A stretch of 64,000 nucleotides of DNA from the NCBI RefSeq assembly GCF_022664435.1, contig NZ_JAKREU010000005.1, positions 248,001 through 312,000 on the forward strand. Reading direction: 5' to 3'. How positions within the stretch are numbered: the stretch's first letter is position 1; every line of letters starts with the position of its first letter. The DNA comes from Sphingomonas panni. GTDB taxonomy: Bacteria > Pseudomonadota > Alphaproteobacteria > Sphingomonadales > Sphingomonadaceae. The notes beneath the pieces are model-generated. The model saw only the letters and a list, made by a program, of their open reading frames with translations. It was not told where the DNA came from and made no database searches. The translations under genes were made by a program, and so were the position numbers. Shown in pieces: positions 34,828 to 46,241 of this stretch.

Positions 34828-36603
34828 TCACTTCCGACCGAACAGCTTTTCGATATCGCCATGCGCCAGCTTGATCCAGGTCGGGCGACCATGGTTGCAC
34901 TGGCCCGAATGCGGCGTCACTTCCATTTCACGCAGCAGGGCGTTCATCTCGACCACCGACAACACCCGGCCGGCGCGAACCGATCCATGGCAGGCCATCG
35001 TGGCGGCGACATGGTCGATCCGTTCCTTGAGCGACAGCGCAGCGTCATGCGCGCGGATTTCGTCGGCGAGATCGGTGACCAGACCGATGACGTCCCCCTG
35101 CCCCAGCATCGCCGGCGTTGCACGCACCAGCATGGCGCGCGGGCCGAACCGCTCCAGTTCCAGCCCGAATTCGGCCAGTTCCCCCGCCTTGTCCTCCAGC
35201 GCATCGCACGCGACTTCGTCCAGTTCGACCACTTCCGGGATCAGCAGCGCCTGTCGCGCCACCCCGCCGGTCGACATGGCGGCGCGCATCCGTTCCAGCA
35301 CCAGCCGTTCGTGGGCCGCATGCTGGTCGACCAGCACCAGCCCATCCTCCGCCTCGGCGACGATATAGGTCCGCGCGACCTGCCCCCTTGCCGCGCCCAA
35401 CGGGAATTGCGTCAAGGCGGGCGGCGCCTCGACGGCGACCTCGGCCCGCGCCTGTGGCGGGGGGGCGAAGAAGGTGGGGCGGCGCTCGTGAAAGGCAAAG
35501 CCCGGCGACGCGCTCGTTTCCGCAAGCGGTGGCAACGGCGTCGCAGGACCGGCCACGGGCGCGACCGGCTCGGTGGTCCATGCCGCCATGGCATCGGCCG
35601 CCGGGCGCTGCACCGCGCGGAATCCGGCCTCGTCGAGCGCGCGGCGCAACCCGCCGACGATCAGCCCGCGTGCTGCCGCCGGATCGCGAAACCGCACCTC
35701 GGTCTTGGCGGGATGGACGTTGACGTCGATCAGGTCGGGATCGACGTCGAGGAACAGGGCGACCACGGCATGGCGATCGCGCGCCAGCATTTCGGCATAG
35801 GCACCACGCACCGCTCCCGACAGCAGCCGGTCCTTTACCGGCCGACCGTTGACGAACAGATATTGGTGGTCCGCCACGCCGCGATGAAAGGTCGGCAGCC
35901 CGGCAACCCCGCCCAGCCGCATTCCCTCGCGTTCCCAATCAAGTCCGACCGAGTTCATCGCCAGCGCCCGATCGGTCAGCGCCGCAACCCGTTCCGGCCG
36001 CGACTCGCCCGCCTGCACGCCCAGCACCCGCCGGCCGTCATGTTCGAGGGTGAAGGCGATGTCCGGCCGCGCCATGGCAAGACGCCGCACCTGATCGACA
36101 CAGGCGGCGAATTCCGATCGGGCCGATCGCAGGAACTTGCGCCGCGCCGGCACGCGCGCGAACAGCCCTTCGACGCGGATGCGCGTGCCCGGCGGCACGG
36201 CGGCAGGGCGATCCTCGACCACTTCGCCATTATCGACCGTGCGCAGCCAGCCCTCCGCGTTTGCCGGCCGGCTCTCGATCGACAGGCGTGCGACGCTGGC
36301 GATCGACGGCAACGCCTCGCCACGAAAGCCAAGAGTCGTAACGGCTTCGATGCGGTCGTCGGGCAGCTTCGAGGTCGCGTGCCGTTCCAGCGCCAACGCC
36401 ATGTCGGCCGGCCCCATACCGCAGCCATCGTCGCTGACCTCGATCAGATCGATGCCGCCCCCGGCCAGGCGAACCAGTATACGCCCGGCACCGGCGTCGA
36501 TGGCGTTCTCGACAAGTTCTTTCAGCGCGGAAGCGGGGCGTTCCACCACTTCTCCCGCTGCAATGCGGTTGACTAGATGCTCGGGCAGACGGCGTATTGA
36601 CAT
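34828..36603 (-). CDS. mutL: DNA mismatch repair protein MutL
   Basis: A 591-residue MutL. The N-terminal GHKL ATPase has 'IAAGEVVERPASALKELVEN', 'DDGCGM' and 'TLGFRGEALPSIASVARL'. A variable proline-rich linker follows (about residues 330-400). The C-terminal dimerisation domain contains 'LVDQHAAHERLVLERM', which fits DQHA(x)2E(x)4E, the metal site of MutL endonucleases found in bacteria lacking MutH. Start at 36603 was chosen from homology; the frame is open further upstream. It lies 12 bp before paoC on the same strand and diverges from mreB. Confidence 0.95.
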   Translation of the reverse strand: MSIRRLPEHLVNRIAAGEVVERPASALKELVENAIDAGAGRILVRLAGGGIDLIEVSDDGCGMGPADMALALERHATSKLPDDRIEAVTTLGFRGEALPSIASVARLSIESRPANAEGWLRTVDNGEVVEDRPAAVPPGTRIRVEGLFARVPARRKFLRSARSEFAACVDQVRRLAMARPDIAFTLEHDGRRVLGVQAGESRPERVAALTDRALAMNSVGLDWEREGMRLGGVAGLPTFHRGVADHQYLFVNGRPVKDRLLSGAVRGAYAEMLARDRHAVVALFLDVDPDLIDVNVHPAKTEVRFRDPAAARGLIVGGLRRALDEAGFRAVQRPAADAMAAWTTEPVAPVAGPATPLPPLAETSASPGFAFHERRPTFFAPPPQARAEVAVEAPPALTQFPLGAARGQVARTYIVAEAEDGLVLVDQHAAHERLVLERMRAAMSTGGVARQALLIPEVVELDEVACDALEDKAGELAEFGLELERFGPRAMLVRATPAMLGQGDVIGLVTDLADEIRAHDAALSLKERIDHVAATMACHGSVRAGRVLSVVEMNALLREMEVTPHSGQCNHGRPTWIKLAHGDIEKLFGRK

Positions 36604-36617
36604 GGGGGTCGCTCTAG

Positions 36618-37784
<1,167 letters not shown>

Positions 37785-37810
37785 CACGTTTGACATAGGG
37801 GTCCGGGGGC

Positions 37811-38710
37811 ATGGCGCCGCCACGCAACCACCGTCCGGGTTTTTCCCGGCGGGCGCAATATACGGTGTTCGCCGGCTATGTGCTGGCGGCAAGCGGCGCG
37901 CTCGTCGGGGCGATCCTGCTGTTGATATCGATCATCGATCCCCGCGCCTTCGCCGCCCTGCGCGGCGCGGTGCGAGAGGCGACTACGCCGATTTCCTCGG
38001 GCCTGGACTGGGTCGGCGACGGCGTTGCATCGGTACCGGCGGGGATCGGCGACTATTTCGGTGCGGTGTCGGAGAACCGGGAACTGCGCGCGCGTGAAGA
38101 AGCGACGCGGCGCTACCTGATGCAGGCGCGGCTGCTGAACCGCGAAAACGCCCGGCTGCGCACCCTCCTCAACCTGCGTGACCGTTCCGCCGCGCCCGTC
38201 GTGACCGCACGGCTGGTCAACAGCTCGGCCAGCAGCACGCGGCGCTATGCAACGCTGAACGCCGGATCGAGCCAGAGCGTGCTGCGCGGACAGCCGGTGC
38301 GCGGGCCCAACGGCCTGATCGGGCGGGTGATCGAAACCAGCCCCAACACCGCCAGCATCCTGCTCATCATCGACCCCGAAAGCATCGTACCGGTCCGCCG
38401 CACCCGGGACGGGCTGTCGGCGATCATCGTCGGGCTGGGCAACGGCATGGTCGAGGTGCGTGCGGCCGGCGTCGCCAACGCCCCGCTGCTGGCGGGCGAC
38501 GTCTTCGTCACGTCAGGGACCGGCGGCATCTATCCACCGGGCGTGCCGGTCGCCCGCGTCGCCCGCAGCCAGCGCGACGTCGCCCCGGCGCGCGTCTTCG
38601 CCGAACCGGACGGGCTGGACTTCGCGCTGGTCGAACGCGCCTTCCTGCCGCCGCCGGTCCCCCGCCCGACCCCCAGCGCGACGCCGACGCCCAAGCCTGC
38701 CGCCGAATGA
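37811..38710 (+). CDS. mreC: Rod-shape protein MreC
   Basis: A 299-residue protein with a short cytosolic N-terminus, one membrane helix ('VLAASGALVGAILLLISIID'), a coiled coil (about residues 85-120) and the periplasmic beta domains ('VLRGQPVRGPNGLIGRVIET', 'AGDVFVTSGTGGIYPPGVPV'). The C-terminus is a proline/threonine tail. It links MreB to the elongation penicillin-binding protein. It overlaps mreD by 4 bp. Confidence 0.93.
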   Translation: MAPPRNHRPGFSRRAQYTVFAGYVLAASGALVGAILLLISIIDPRAFAALRGAVREATTPISSGLDWVGDGVASVPAGIGDYFGAVSENRELRAREEATRRYLMQARLLNRENARLRTLLNLRDRSAAPVVTARLVNSSASSTRRYATLNAGSSQSVLRGQPVRGPNGLIGRVIETSPNTASILLIIDPESIVPVRRTRDGLSAIIVGLGNGMVEVRAAGVANAPLLAGDVFVTSGTGGIYPPGVPVARVARSQRDVAPARVFAEPDGLDFALVERAFLPPPVPRPTPSATPTPKPAAE

Positions 38711-39207
38711 AACTGCTCGGCCCCGACGACGACCGGTCCGAGCGCATCCTGACGCGCAAGGCGGTCGGAAGCATTCTTGCCGGGTCGCTGGTCACGCTGC
38801 TGCCGGTCGTGGCGACGGTGCCGTTCCTGCCACCGTTCGGGCTGCTGATGTTCCTCGGCTGGCGGTTGCTGCGTCCCGGCGCACTGCCTGTCTGGGCTGC
38901 GGCACCGCTCGGCCTGTTCGACGACCTCGTCAGCGGGCAGCCACTGGGCAGCGCGGTGCTGATGTGGCAGCTTTGCTCGTTGATGCTCGATTTGGTCGAC
39001 ACTCGCCTCGTCACCCGCGATTTCTGGCAGGACTGGTTGCTGGCCGGCGGGTCGATAGCCGTCTGCCTGATCGCCGGCCGTGCCTTTGCCACCAGCCTGT
39101 CGGCGCATGTCGATACCGCGCTGTTGTTCCAGATCGTCGTATCGGTAGCATTGTTCCCGGCCGCCACACGGCTATGTACGGCGCTTGGTGGTAGCGAGGA
39201 TGAATGA
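38707..39207 (+). CDS. mreD: Rod-shape protein MreD
   Basis: A 166-residue integral membrane protein with four or five hydrophobic helices and the family segment 'PFGLLMFLGWRLLRP...GLFDDLVSGQPLG'. Its first ATG lies in the mreC stop and its stop contains the next start, so mreC, mreD and mrdA are translationally coupled. It is part of the elongasome. Confidence 0.88.
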   Translation: MKLLGPDDDRSERILTRKAVGSILAGSLVTLLPVVATVPFLPPFGLLMFLGWRLLRPGALPVWAAAPLGLFDDLVSGQPLGSAVLMWQLCSLMLDLVDTRLVTRDFWQDWLLAGGSIAVCLIAGRAFATSLSAHVDTALLFQIVVSVALFPAATRLCTALGGSEDE

Positions 39208-41240
39208 GCAGGATCGTCACCGAAGCGGCGCAGGCGTTCAGCTTCTCCCGGCGCGCGATGGTGTTGGGCGGGGCGCAGGTGGCGGTCGGCGTCGTGCTTG
39301 CCGGGCGGATGGCGTGGCTCTCGGTCGCCGAGAACGAGCGCTATAACCTTCTTGCGGAGAGCAACCGCGTCAACCTGACCATGATCCCGCCGCGCCGCGG
39401 CTGGATCATCGACCGGCACGGCGCGCCGATCGCCAACAACCGCACCGATTTCCGCGTCGACCTGATCCCCGACCGGATGGAAGATGGCGACCGCGTGCTG
39501 GGCGAGTTGCGCCAACTGCTCGCGCTGACCGCCGAGGATATGGCCCGCATCCAGACCGATCTGAAGCGCGCCGGCAAGTTTACGCCGGTGCAGGTCGCGG
39601 AAAATCTCGACTGGGAACGCTTCGCGGCGGTCAGCGTCCGCCTGCCCGAACTGCCCGGCGTTCAGCCCACGCGCGGCTTTTCGCGCAGCTACCCGCCGGG
39701 TGCAGCCGTCGCGCATCTCACCGGCTATGTCGGGGCTGCGACCGCCGAGCAGTTCAAGGAGACGCGTGACCCGTTGATGGTTACACCGGGCTTCAAGCTT
39801 GGCAAGGATGGTCTCGAAAAAACACTGGAATCCCAGCTGCGCGGCACCGCCGGCGCCAAGCGGGTCGAGGTTACCGCGCGGGGCCAGATTGTTCGCGAAC
39901 TCGACACCCGTCCCGACAAGCAGGGACGCAATGTCCGCCTGACGATCGATCTGGGCCTTCAGGAATATGCCGCGCGGCGGCTTGGCCCAAACTCCGGGTC
40001 GGCGGTCGTGATGGATGCGGTCACTGGCGACGTGTTGGCGATGGTCTCGATGCCCGCCTACGATCCCAACAGCTTCTCGGACGGCATCGGCCGGCTGGAA
40101 TGGAAAATGCTGTCGGGCGACGACCACATCCCGCTGATGAACAAGACGCTGCAGGGGCTGTATCCGCCGGGGTCGACGGTTAAGCCGATGCACGGGCTGG
40201 CCATCCTGAAGGCGGGCATCGACCCGCATCGGCGCGTCAACTGTTCCGGCGTGCTGCAGGTCGGCACGGGGCGTTTCCACTGCCACAAGCGTGGTGGTCA
40301 CGGGCCGCTCGACATGGTCGGTGCCGTCGCACAGAGCTGCGATATCTATTTCTACACCATGGCCCGCGAACTGGGCTATGACGCCTTCGCGCCGACGGTG
40401 CGCGACATGGGACTAGGCCAGAAATTCGAGCTTCCGTTCCAGTCGCAACGTTATGGCACCGTGCCAGACAGCGCGTGGAAACTACGAAAATATAAGCAGA
40501 AATGGACGGTGGCGGACTCGGTCAATGCGTCAATCGGGCAAGGCTATGTGCTGACCAATCCGCTGCAACTCGCGGTCATGGCGGCACGGCTGGCGCAAGG
40601 GCGTCAGGTCGTCCCGCGCCTGCTGCTCGACACGCCGCACAGCCCGGCACCGTCGATGGGCATCGACCCCGACATGCTGGCGACGGTTCACAAGGCGACC
40701 TGGGCCGTGGTCAATGGTGGCGGTACCGCCGGGCGCTCGCGGTTCCAGGGCCTGCCGGAGGGGATACAACTGGCGGGCAAGACCGGCACGGCCCAGGTCC
40801 GCCGCATCACCATGGCCGAGCGACGTACCGGCGTGCTGGGCGACAGCGCCGTGCCCTTCCGGATGCGCGACCATTCGCTGTTCATCGGCTATGCGCCCGC
40901 CGCTGCGCCGCGCTATGCGGTGTCGGTCGTGCTCGAACATTCCGGCCATATCTACACCGCCGCGCCGATCGCCAGCGACATCCTGTCGTGGCTGTTCGAC
41001 CGGGACAAGGCTATGGCGCGCCTGGAACCGCTGGAGCGCGAATGGGGCGGCGACGTGAAGACGCGCATGGATGCCCAATGGAGGGCGTTCGAGGCGGAAC
41101 AGACCGCCCCGGTCACCACCGTCCCGGCAACCCCAGCCGATGTCGAAGGCGCCACCAGCAACGTCGTCGACACCGCCTCGAACCAGAGCGAACCGGATAC
41201 GGCCGTCGCCCAATCCAACGTAACTGAACGGACCGAATGA
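39204..41240 (+). CDS. mrdA: Penicillin-binding protein 2 (elongasome transpeptidase)
   Basis: A 678-residue class B penicillin-binding protein. There is one N-terminal membrane segment, the dimerisation domain starting 'RRGWIIDRHGAPIANNRTDF', and the transpeptidase domain. The active-site Ser is in 'YPPGSTVKPMHGL', the second motif is 'DSVNASIGQGY' (SxN), and the third is 'LAGKTGTAQV'. The last ~50 residues are a low-complexity Thr/Asp/Ala tail beyond the catalytic domain. It crosslinks lateral-wall peptidoglycan together with RodA, encoded next with a 4-bp overlap. Confidence 0.95.
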   Translation: MSRIVTEAAQAFSFSRRAMVLGGAQVAVGVVLAGRMAWLSVAENERYNLLAESNRVNLTMIPPRRGWIIDRHGAPIANNRTDFRVDLIPDRMEDGDRVLGELRQLLALTAEDMARIQTDLKRAGKFTPVQVAENLDWERFAAVSVRLPELPGVQPTRGFSRSYPPGAAVAHLTGYVGAATAEQFKETRDPLMVTPGFKLGKDGLEKTLESQLRGTAGAKRVEVTARGQIVRELDTRPDKQGRNVRLTIDLGLQEYAARRLGPNSGSAVVMDAVTGDVLAMVSMPAYDPNSFSDGIGRLEWKMLSGDDHIPLMNKTLQGLYPPGSTVKPMHGLAILKAGIDPHRRVNCSGVLQVGTGRFHCHKRGGHGPLDMVGAVAQSCDIYFYTMARELGYDAFAPTVRDMGLGQKFELPFQSQRYGTVPDSAWKLRKYKQKWTVADSVNASIGQGYVLTNPLQLAVMAARLAQGRQVVPRLLLDTPHSPAPSMGIDPDMLATVHKATWAVVNGGGTAGRSRFQGLPEGIQLAGKTGTAQVRRITMAERRTGVLGDSAVPFRMRDHSLFIGYAPAAAPRYAVSVVLEHSGHIYTAAPIASDILSWLFDRDKAMARLEPLEREWGGDVKTRMDAQWRAFEAEQTAPVTTVPATPADVEGATSNVVDTASNQSEPDTAVAQSNVTERTE

Positions 41241-42373
41241 AGCGCATAAACCAGACGACCTCGCACGGGCTAGGCTTCGTTCCGGCCCCGCTGGCGAGGC
41301 TGCCATGGCGCGTGCTGTTCCTGTTGCTCGCGATCGGCGGGTTCGGGCTGGTGGTGCTGTTCTCCGCCGCCGGGGGCAGCGTCCAGCCCTGGGCATCGCG
41401 CCAGGGGTTGGCCTTTGCCATCTTCCTGCTTGCCGCCATCGGCATCTCGCGCATCCGCATGAGCTTCTGGCAGGGGATCGCCCTGCCCGCTTATGCCGTC
41501 ATCACCGTCATGCTGGTGCTGGTCGAACTGGTCGGCGCGGTGAAGGGCGGGTCGCAGCGCTGGCTCGACCTCGGCTTCATCCGGGTACAGCCATCGGAAT
41601 TTATGAAGCCCGCCATCGTTCTGGCGCTCGCCCGCTTCTACGACCTGCTACCGGCGGGCGAGATCCGGCGGTTCGGTGCCGTCTGGCCGGCGGCGGCGAT
41701 GCTCGGCGTGCCGGTGGTCCTCGTGATGCTCCAGCCCGACCTCGGCACCGCGCTGATGATTACCGCCGGCGGGTTGACGGTCATGTTCCTCGCCGGCCTC
41801 CCCCTCCGCCTTTTCGTCGGTGGCGCGTTGGGCGTCGCCATCGCCGCCCCCCTCGCCTTCAACTTCCTGCTGCACGAATATCAACGGAACCGCGTGCTGA
41901 TCTTCCTCAACCCCGAAAGCGATCCGCTGGGCACCGGCTATCACATCAGCCAGTCGAAGATCGCGATCGGATCGGGCGGCATCTTCGGCAAGGGCTTTCT
42001 GCACGGCACGCAGAGCCATCTCGACTATCTGCCGGAAGGGCATACCGACTTCGTCTTCGCGACCATGGCGGAGGAATGGGGCCTGCTTGGCGGCATCTTC
42101 CTCATCACCGCGTTCATCCTGTTGGTGCGCTGGGGCGTAGGCGTCGGCGTGCGAGCCGATGGGCGCTTCTCCAAGCTGGTCGCCGGCGGCCTTGCCACCA
42201 CGATCTTCTTCTATGTCGCGATCAATCTCGGCATGGTCATGGGCCTGGCCCCCGTGGTCGGCATCCCCCTGCCGCTGGTCAGCTATGGCGGTTCGGCGCA
42301 GATGACGGTGCTGGGCTGCATCGGCATCCTGATGGCGATCGACCGCGAAAATCGCGACCGGGTGCGGTTCTGA
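41237..42373 (+). CDS. rodA: Rod-shape glycosyltransferase RodA
   Basis: A 378-residue SEDS-family peptidoglycan polymerase with about ten membrane helices. Conserved parts are 'GSQRWLDLGFIRVQPSEFMK', 'MLQPDLGTALMI' and 'LPEGHTDFVFATMAEEWGLL', ending with 'GIPLPLVSYGGSAQM'. It partners PBP2. The gene overlaps mrdA by 4 bp and is the last of the operon; an AT-rich inverted repeat (TATTTTT/AAAAATA, 42377-42400) follows the stop. Confidence 0.95.
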   Translation: MKRINQTTSHGLGFVPAPLARLPWRVLFLLLAIGGFGLVVLFSAAGGSVQPWASRQGLAFAIFLLAAIGISRIRMSFWQGIALPAYAVITVMLVLVELVGAVKGGSQRWLDLGFIRVQPSEFMKPAIVLALARFYDLLPAGEIRRFGAVWPAAAMLGVPVVLVMLQPDLGTALMITAGGLTVMFLAGLPLRLFVGGALGVAIAAPLAFNFLLHEYQRNRVLIFLNPESDPLGTGYHISQSKIAIGSGGIFGKGFLHGTQSHLDYLPEGHTDFVFATMAEEWGLLGGIFLITAFILLVRWGVGVGVRADGRFSKLVAGGLATTIFFYVAINLGMVMGLAPVVGIPLPLVSYGGSAQMTVLGCIGILMAIDRENRDRVRF

Positions 42374-42485
42374 GGATATTTTTACGGGATGTGAAAAATA
42401 GGGTTTGCGTGCGGCGAAAGGTTCGCTAAAGGCCGCGCTCCAACGGCGGATCGGCCAGCCCGGCCCGCCCCATCGCCCAGGCGAC

Positions 42486-42561
<76 letters not shown>

Positions 42562-42575
42562 CCTGTCCAGCGAAT

Positions 42576-42651
<76 letters not shown>

Positions 42652-43084
42652 TGCTTTCCACCAACATTGCCGAGACATTGCGAAACTAGCAGTCCGCAGG
42701 CGCGGGAAACGGCGTGCTGTCGTTAACGGGCTAGACCTTATCCCGTACGGCCCGGCAGAGGGCTGGGAAGCCCTACGCGTCAGGGAATGCCGTAGCGCTT
42801 GCGTCTTGCCAATTCAGCCGAAGATGGAACGTTCCGCCGGAGCGACTGGTGGTCAACGCGACGCTGGGACAAGATGATGCTTGCGATGGCATCGTCCGCC
42901 GAAAATTAGAGCATTGTCGAAACTACGGGACTGTCGACTATTCGCCGGCGAGCCAGCAGTTGGTCGAACGATCAGATTGCGACGCACGCCCGACTAAGCG
43001 GTCGACATATGTATCAGTCTCGCTGCCTCCATCATGCCGACCTCGGATGCGGATCAAAGAATTGGGCGCATCGGGGCTATGGAA
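42652..43084. other. 430 bp after the tRNA pair, no supported gene
   Basis: Open frames here have no good start signals or recognisable motifs. tRNA 3' ends are common integration sites, but I see no integrase gene and no second copy of the tRNA 3' end within the stretch. Confidence 0.4.
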
Positions 43085-44122
43085 TCAGCGCTGGCGAGCG
43101 AGATGCCGGTGGACGGTACTGCGGTGAACGCCCAGCTGCCGTGCCGCCGCCGAGACATTGCCGTCATGCGCGGCCAGCGCGGCATCGATCGCCTCGGCCC
43201 GGTCGTCGGCCAGCGGACGCGCCGCGACCGGTAGCTCCACGCCGCCCCGCCCCTCGGCGTCCCAGCCGCCGATCAGCGTCGCGCCGTTGGTCAGGCGCAA
43301 TCGCCCGCGCGCCGTGGGTCCCTGCATATCCACCAGCTCGCCCAGCGCCGTATCGTCCAGCGCCTCCCAGCTGCGCCCGACCAGCGACAGGCCCCGGCGG
43401 TTCGCGGCCGCCAGTCGGTCGTCGCGGAACACCAGCACGCCTTCGCGCGCGGTGCCCAGCATCGCCGCATCGTCATGCATCCGCAGAACCCGGCAATCGG
43501 CGAAACCGCTGCGGAACAGGCGATGCTCGATCTGGTCGACCGCCAGCCGGATCAGCCCCAGCGCGTGGCCGTGCCCGCTGACTGACGGGCCGGAGATGTC
43601 GAGCGCGCCGACGATGGCCCCGCGCGGGTCGAGTATCGGGGTCGCGGCACAGCTCAGCACCGCATGTTCGGCGAAGAAATGTTCGGGGCCATGCACCGCG
43701 ATCGGCCGACGCTCGGCAATGGCGGTGCCGATCGCGTTGGTACCGGTGCTCGCCTCGGTCCAGGACACGCCGGGGCGCAGCGCCACCTGCGCCGCGCGCG
43801 ACAGGAAGCCGGTGTCGCCGATACTGTCCAGGATCATGCCATCGGCGTCCGCCAGGATCACGACGCTGCCCGTCTCGCGCGCCTCGCCCGCCAGCATCTC
43901 CAGCTCGGGGCGGCACAGGCGGCGAAGCGACTCGCGACGCTGGCGCAGGGCGTTCAACTCGCTTTCGGTCAGCGGCCCGTCACCCCGCGGCCGCGCCTGT
44001 GCCAAACCCATATCGGTACAGCGCAGCCAGGAGCGCAGCACCGGCTGGCGCACGCTTTCCAGCGGCAACTGCCCCTCGTCGAAATAGGCTCGCCGCCCCT
44101 GCTCTATCCCGGCGCCGTCCAT
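43085..44122 (-). CDS. AcoR-like GAF-Fis regulator lacking the sigma-54 AAA+ domain
   Basis: A 345-residue regulator. It follows AcoR-type proteins at the N-terminus ('[17 protein letters not shown]'), through the GAF domain ('[20 protein letters not shown]', '[20 protein letters not shown]') and a second sensory segment. It then goes directly to a Fis-type helix-turn-helix ('[20 protein letters not shown]', '[13 protein letters not shown]'). The AAA+ domain with the GAFTGA loop is absent, so it cannot activate sigma-54 in the usual way. ATG 44122 is behind GGAGAGG. It diverges from the aldehyde dehydrogenase gene, its probable target. Confidence 0.85.
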   Translation of the reverse strand: MDGAGIEQGRRAYFDEGQLPLESVRQPVLRSWLRCTDMGLAQARPRGDGPLTESELNALRQRRESLRRLCRPELEMLAGEARETGSVVILADADGMILDSIGDTGFLSRAAQVALRPGVSWTEASTGTNAIGTAIAERRPIAVHGPEHFFAEHAVLSCAATPILDPRGAIVGALDISGPSVSGHGHALGLIRLAVDQIEHRLFRSGFADCRVLRMHDDAAMLGTAREGVLVFRDDRLAAANRRGLSLVGRSWEALDDTALGELVDMQGPTARGRLRLTNGATLIGGWDAEGRGGVELPVAARPLADDRAEAIDAALAAHDGNVSAAARQLGVHRSTVHRHLARQR

Positions 44123-44140
44123 CGCCGCATCCTCTCCTGT

Positions 44141-44157
44141 TGTCGCAAGTTGCGACA
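44141..44157. promoter_or_regulatory. Perfect 17-bp palindrome, candidate operator of the GAF-Fis regulator
   Basis: TGTCGCAAGTTGCGACA has perfect 8-bp arms around one base, 18 bp upstream of the regulator start, inside the divergent region to the aldehyde dehydrogenase. A half-site-like TGCGACACA follows near 44183. It fits a site for a dimeric Fis-type helix-turn-helix. Confidence 0.65.
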
Positions 44158-44307
44158 CTGGCGCAGCTTTGGCGTCGCGCCGTGCGACACATGCTACGCC
44201 TCGGCCCCGGAAAGTCCATCACTTCACCCGCACTTCATTGCGGATCACCTTGTCGCGGGGCCCGCACAGGCAGAGCCTTGGCCCATAACAGACCAAGGAG
44301 AGACAGT

Positions 44308-45819
44308 GTGACGATCCAGGAAGCCATCAAGGCCCGCACCGCGCCGTTCAAACAGCGTTATGCCAACTTCATCGGCGGCCGCTGGGTCGATCCGGTCGAC
44401 GGACGCTGGTTCGACAACCGATCCCCCATCGACGGACAGGTCATCTGCCAGGTCGCGCGCAGTCAGGCCGCCGACATCGAACTGGCGCTCGACGCGGCGC
44501 ACAAGGCCAAGGATGGCTGGGGCCGCACCAGCGTCGCAGAGCGCGCACTGATCCTCCACCGCATCGCCGATCGGATGGAGGAACATCTGTCACAACTCGC
44601 CACCGCCGAGACCTGGGACAATGGCAAGCCGATCCGCGAGACGACCGCCGCCGACCTGCCGCTGGCGATCGACCATTTCCGCTATTTCGCGGGCTGTATC
44701 CGCGCGCAGGAAGGCGGCATCTCCGAGATCGACCACGATACCGTCGCCTATCACTTCCACGAGCCACTGGGCGTGGTGGGGCAGATCATCCCGTGGAACT
44801 TCCCGCTGCTAATGGCCTGCTGGAAACTCGCGCCCGCGCTGGCGGCGGGCAATTGCGTGGTGCTGAAACCCGCCGAACAGACCCCCGCCTCGATCATGGT
44901 CTTGGCCGAACTGATCGCCGACCTGCTGCCCGAGGGCGTGCTGAACATCGTCAACGGATACGGCGTCGAGGCGGGCAAGCCGCTGGCGCAGAACCCGCGC
45001 ATCGCCAAGATCGCCTTTACCGGCGAGACGACGACCGGGCAGCTCATCATGTCCTATGCGTCCGAGAACCTGATCCCGGTGACGCTGGAACTGGGCGGCA
45101 AGAGCCCCAACATTTTCTTCGGCGACGTGGCGGCCGAGGATGACGATTATCTCGACAAGGCGATCGAGGGCTTCGCCATGTTCGCACTCAACCAGGGCGA
45201 GGTCTGCACCTGCCCCAGCCGCGCGCTGGTCCACGAGTCCATCTATGACCGCTTCATGGAAAAGGCGGTCGCGCGGGTCGAGGCGATGATCCAAGGCGAT
45301 CCGCTCGACCCCGCCACCATGGTCGGCGCGCAAGCCTCGCAGGAGCAGATGGACAAGATCCTCGGCTATCTCGACATCGGCCGCGACGAGGGTGCCAAGG
45401 TGCTGACCGGCGGCACCCGCAACCGGCCCGAGGGGCTGGAGGGCTATTACGTCAAGCCGACCGTGCTCAGCGGCCATAACAGGATGCGGGTGTTCCAGGA
45501 GGAGATCTTCGGCCCCGTCGTCTCGGTCGCGACCTTCAAGACCGATGAAGAGGCGCTGAGCATCGCCAACGATACGCTCTACGGCCTGGGTGCGGGCGTT
45601 TGGACACGCGACGGCACCCGCGCTTACCGGATGGGCCGCGCGATCCAAGCGGGCCGCGTCTGGACCAACTGCTATCATGCCTATCCGGCGCACGCGGCGT
45701 TCGGCGGCTATAAGCGCTCGGGCATCGGGCGCGAAACGCACCGGATGATGCTCGATCATTACCAGCAGACCAAGAATCTGCTGGTCAGCTACTCGGCCAA
45801 GAAGCTCGGCTTCTTTTGA
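44308..45819 (+). CDS. NAD-dependent aldehyde dehydrogenase
   Basis: A 503-residue aldehyde dehydrogenase of the AcoD/ExaC type, oxidising acetaldehyde or similar aldehydes. Conserved parts are '[20 protein letters not shown]', '[13 protein letters not shown]' (general base Glu) and '[14 protein letters not shown]' with the catalytic cysteine. The C-terminus is '[20 protein letters not shown]'. Start is the GTG at 44308 behind AAGGAG. It is followed by a cut-off adhP-like gene and preceded by the divergent GAF-Fis regulator. Confidence 0.92.
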   Translation: MTIQEAIKARTAPFKQRYANFIGGRWVDPVDGRWFDNRSPIDGQVICQVARSQAADIELALDAAHKAKDGWGRTSVAERALILHRIADRMEEHLSQLATAETWDNGKPIRETTAADLPLAIDHFRYFAGCIRAQEGGISEIDHDTVAYHFHEPLGVVGQIIPWNFPLLMACWKLAPALAAGNCVVLKPAEQTPASIMVLAELIADLLPEGVLNIVNGYGVEAGKPLAQNPRIAKIAFTGETTTGQLIMSYASENLIPVTLELGGKSPNIFFGDVAAEDDDYLDKAIEGFAMFALNQGEVCTCPSRALVHESIYDRFMEKAVARVEAMIQGDPLDPATMVGAQASQEQMDKILGYLDIGRDEGAKVLTGGTRNRPEGLEGYYVKPTVLSGHNRMRVFQEEIFGPVVSVATFKTDEEALSIANDTLYGLGAGVWTRDGTRAYRMGRAIQAGRVWTNCYHAYPAHAAFGGYKRSGIGRETHRMMLDHYQQTKNLLVSYSAKKLGFF

Positions 45820-45888
45820 CTTCGATCAAGGCAGGGGTTGGCGGGCGCGCCCATCCCTGCCCCATCAGCATCCGACAGGAGAAATACC

Positions 45889-46140
45889 ATGGCGAAGACG
45901 ATGAAGGCTGCCGTCGTGCGCGCATTCGGCCAACCCCTGACCATCGATGAAGTCCCTGTGCCCGAGGTCGGCGATGGCCTGATCCAGGTCGCGATCCAAG
46001 CGTCCGGCGTGTGCCATACCGACCTGCACGCGGCCGAAGGCGACTGGCCGGTCAAGCCCAACCCGCCCTTCATTCCGGGGCATGAGGGCGTCGGCTATGT
46101 CTCGGCGGTCGGCAAGGGCGTGAAGCATACTGGGCAGTAA
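45889..46140 (+). pseudogene. adhP: Truncated adhP-type alcohol dehydrogenase
   Basis: The 83 codons visible read like the front of AdhP-type zinc alcohol dehydrogenases ('[20 protein letters not shown]', '[17 protein letters not shown]', '[20 protein letters not shown]'). They then stop after 'TGQ', exactly where 'GDRVGIPW' should follow. About 250 residues, including the NAD-binding domain, are missing. The start has a good AGGAGAAA site and looks otherwise intact, so the deletion or rearrangement is probably recent. Confidence 0.85.
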
Positions 46141-46219
46141 TCTAAGACGGTGGGCGTAAGGGCGAAGCGCGGATCTGCGGATCCATCACTCGACAGAGCG
46201 GTCTGATGCCAGTAGCGCC

Positions 46220-46241
46220 ATGTTATGGTATCTCATTACAT
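46220..46241. promoter_or_regulatory. Zur-box-like palindrome
   Basis: ATGTTATG-GTATCT-CATTACAT: 8-bp arms matching at 7 of 8 positions, AT-rich, directly before the metal-uptake operon. The shape resembles proteobacterial Zur sites. If it is the operator, the translation start at 46225 inside it is unlikely and the protein starts further downstream. Confidence 0.5.

Noticed and set aside
32638..36576. Long plus-strand frames across paoC and mutL
   Set aside because: They are antisense shadows of well-supported minus-strand genes.
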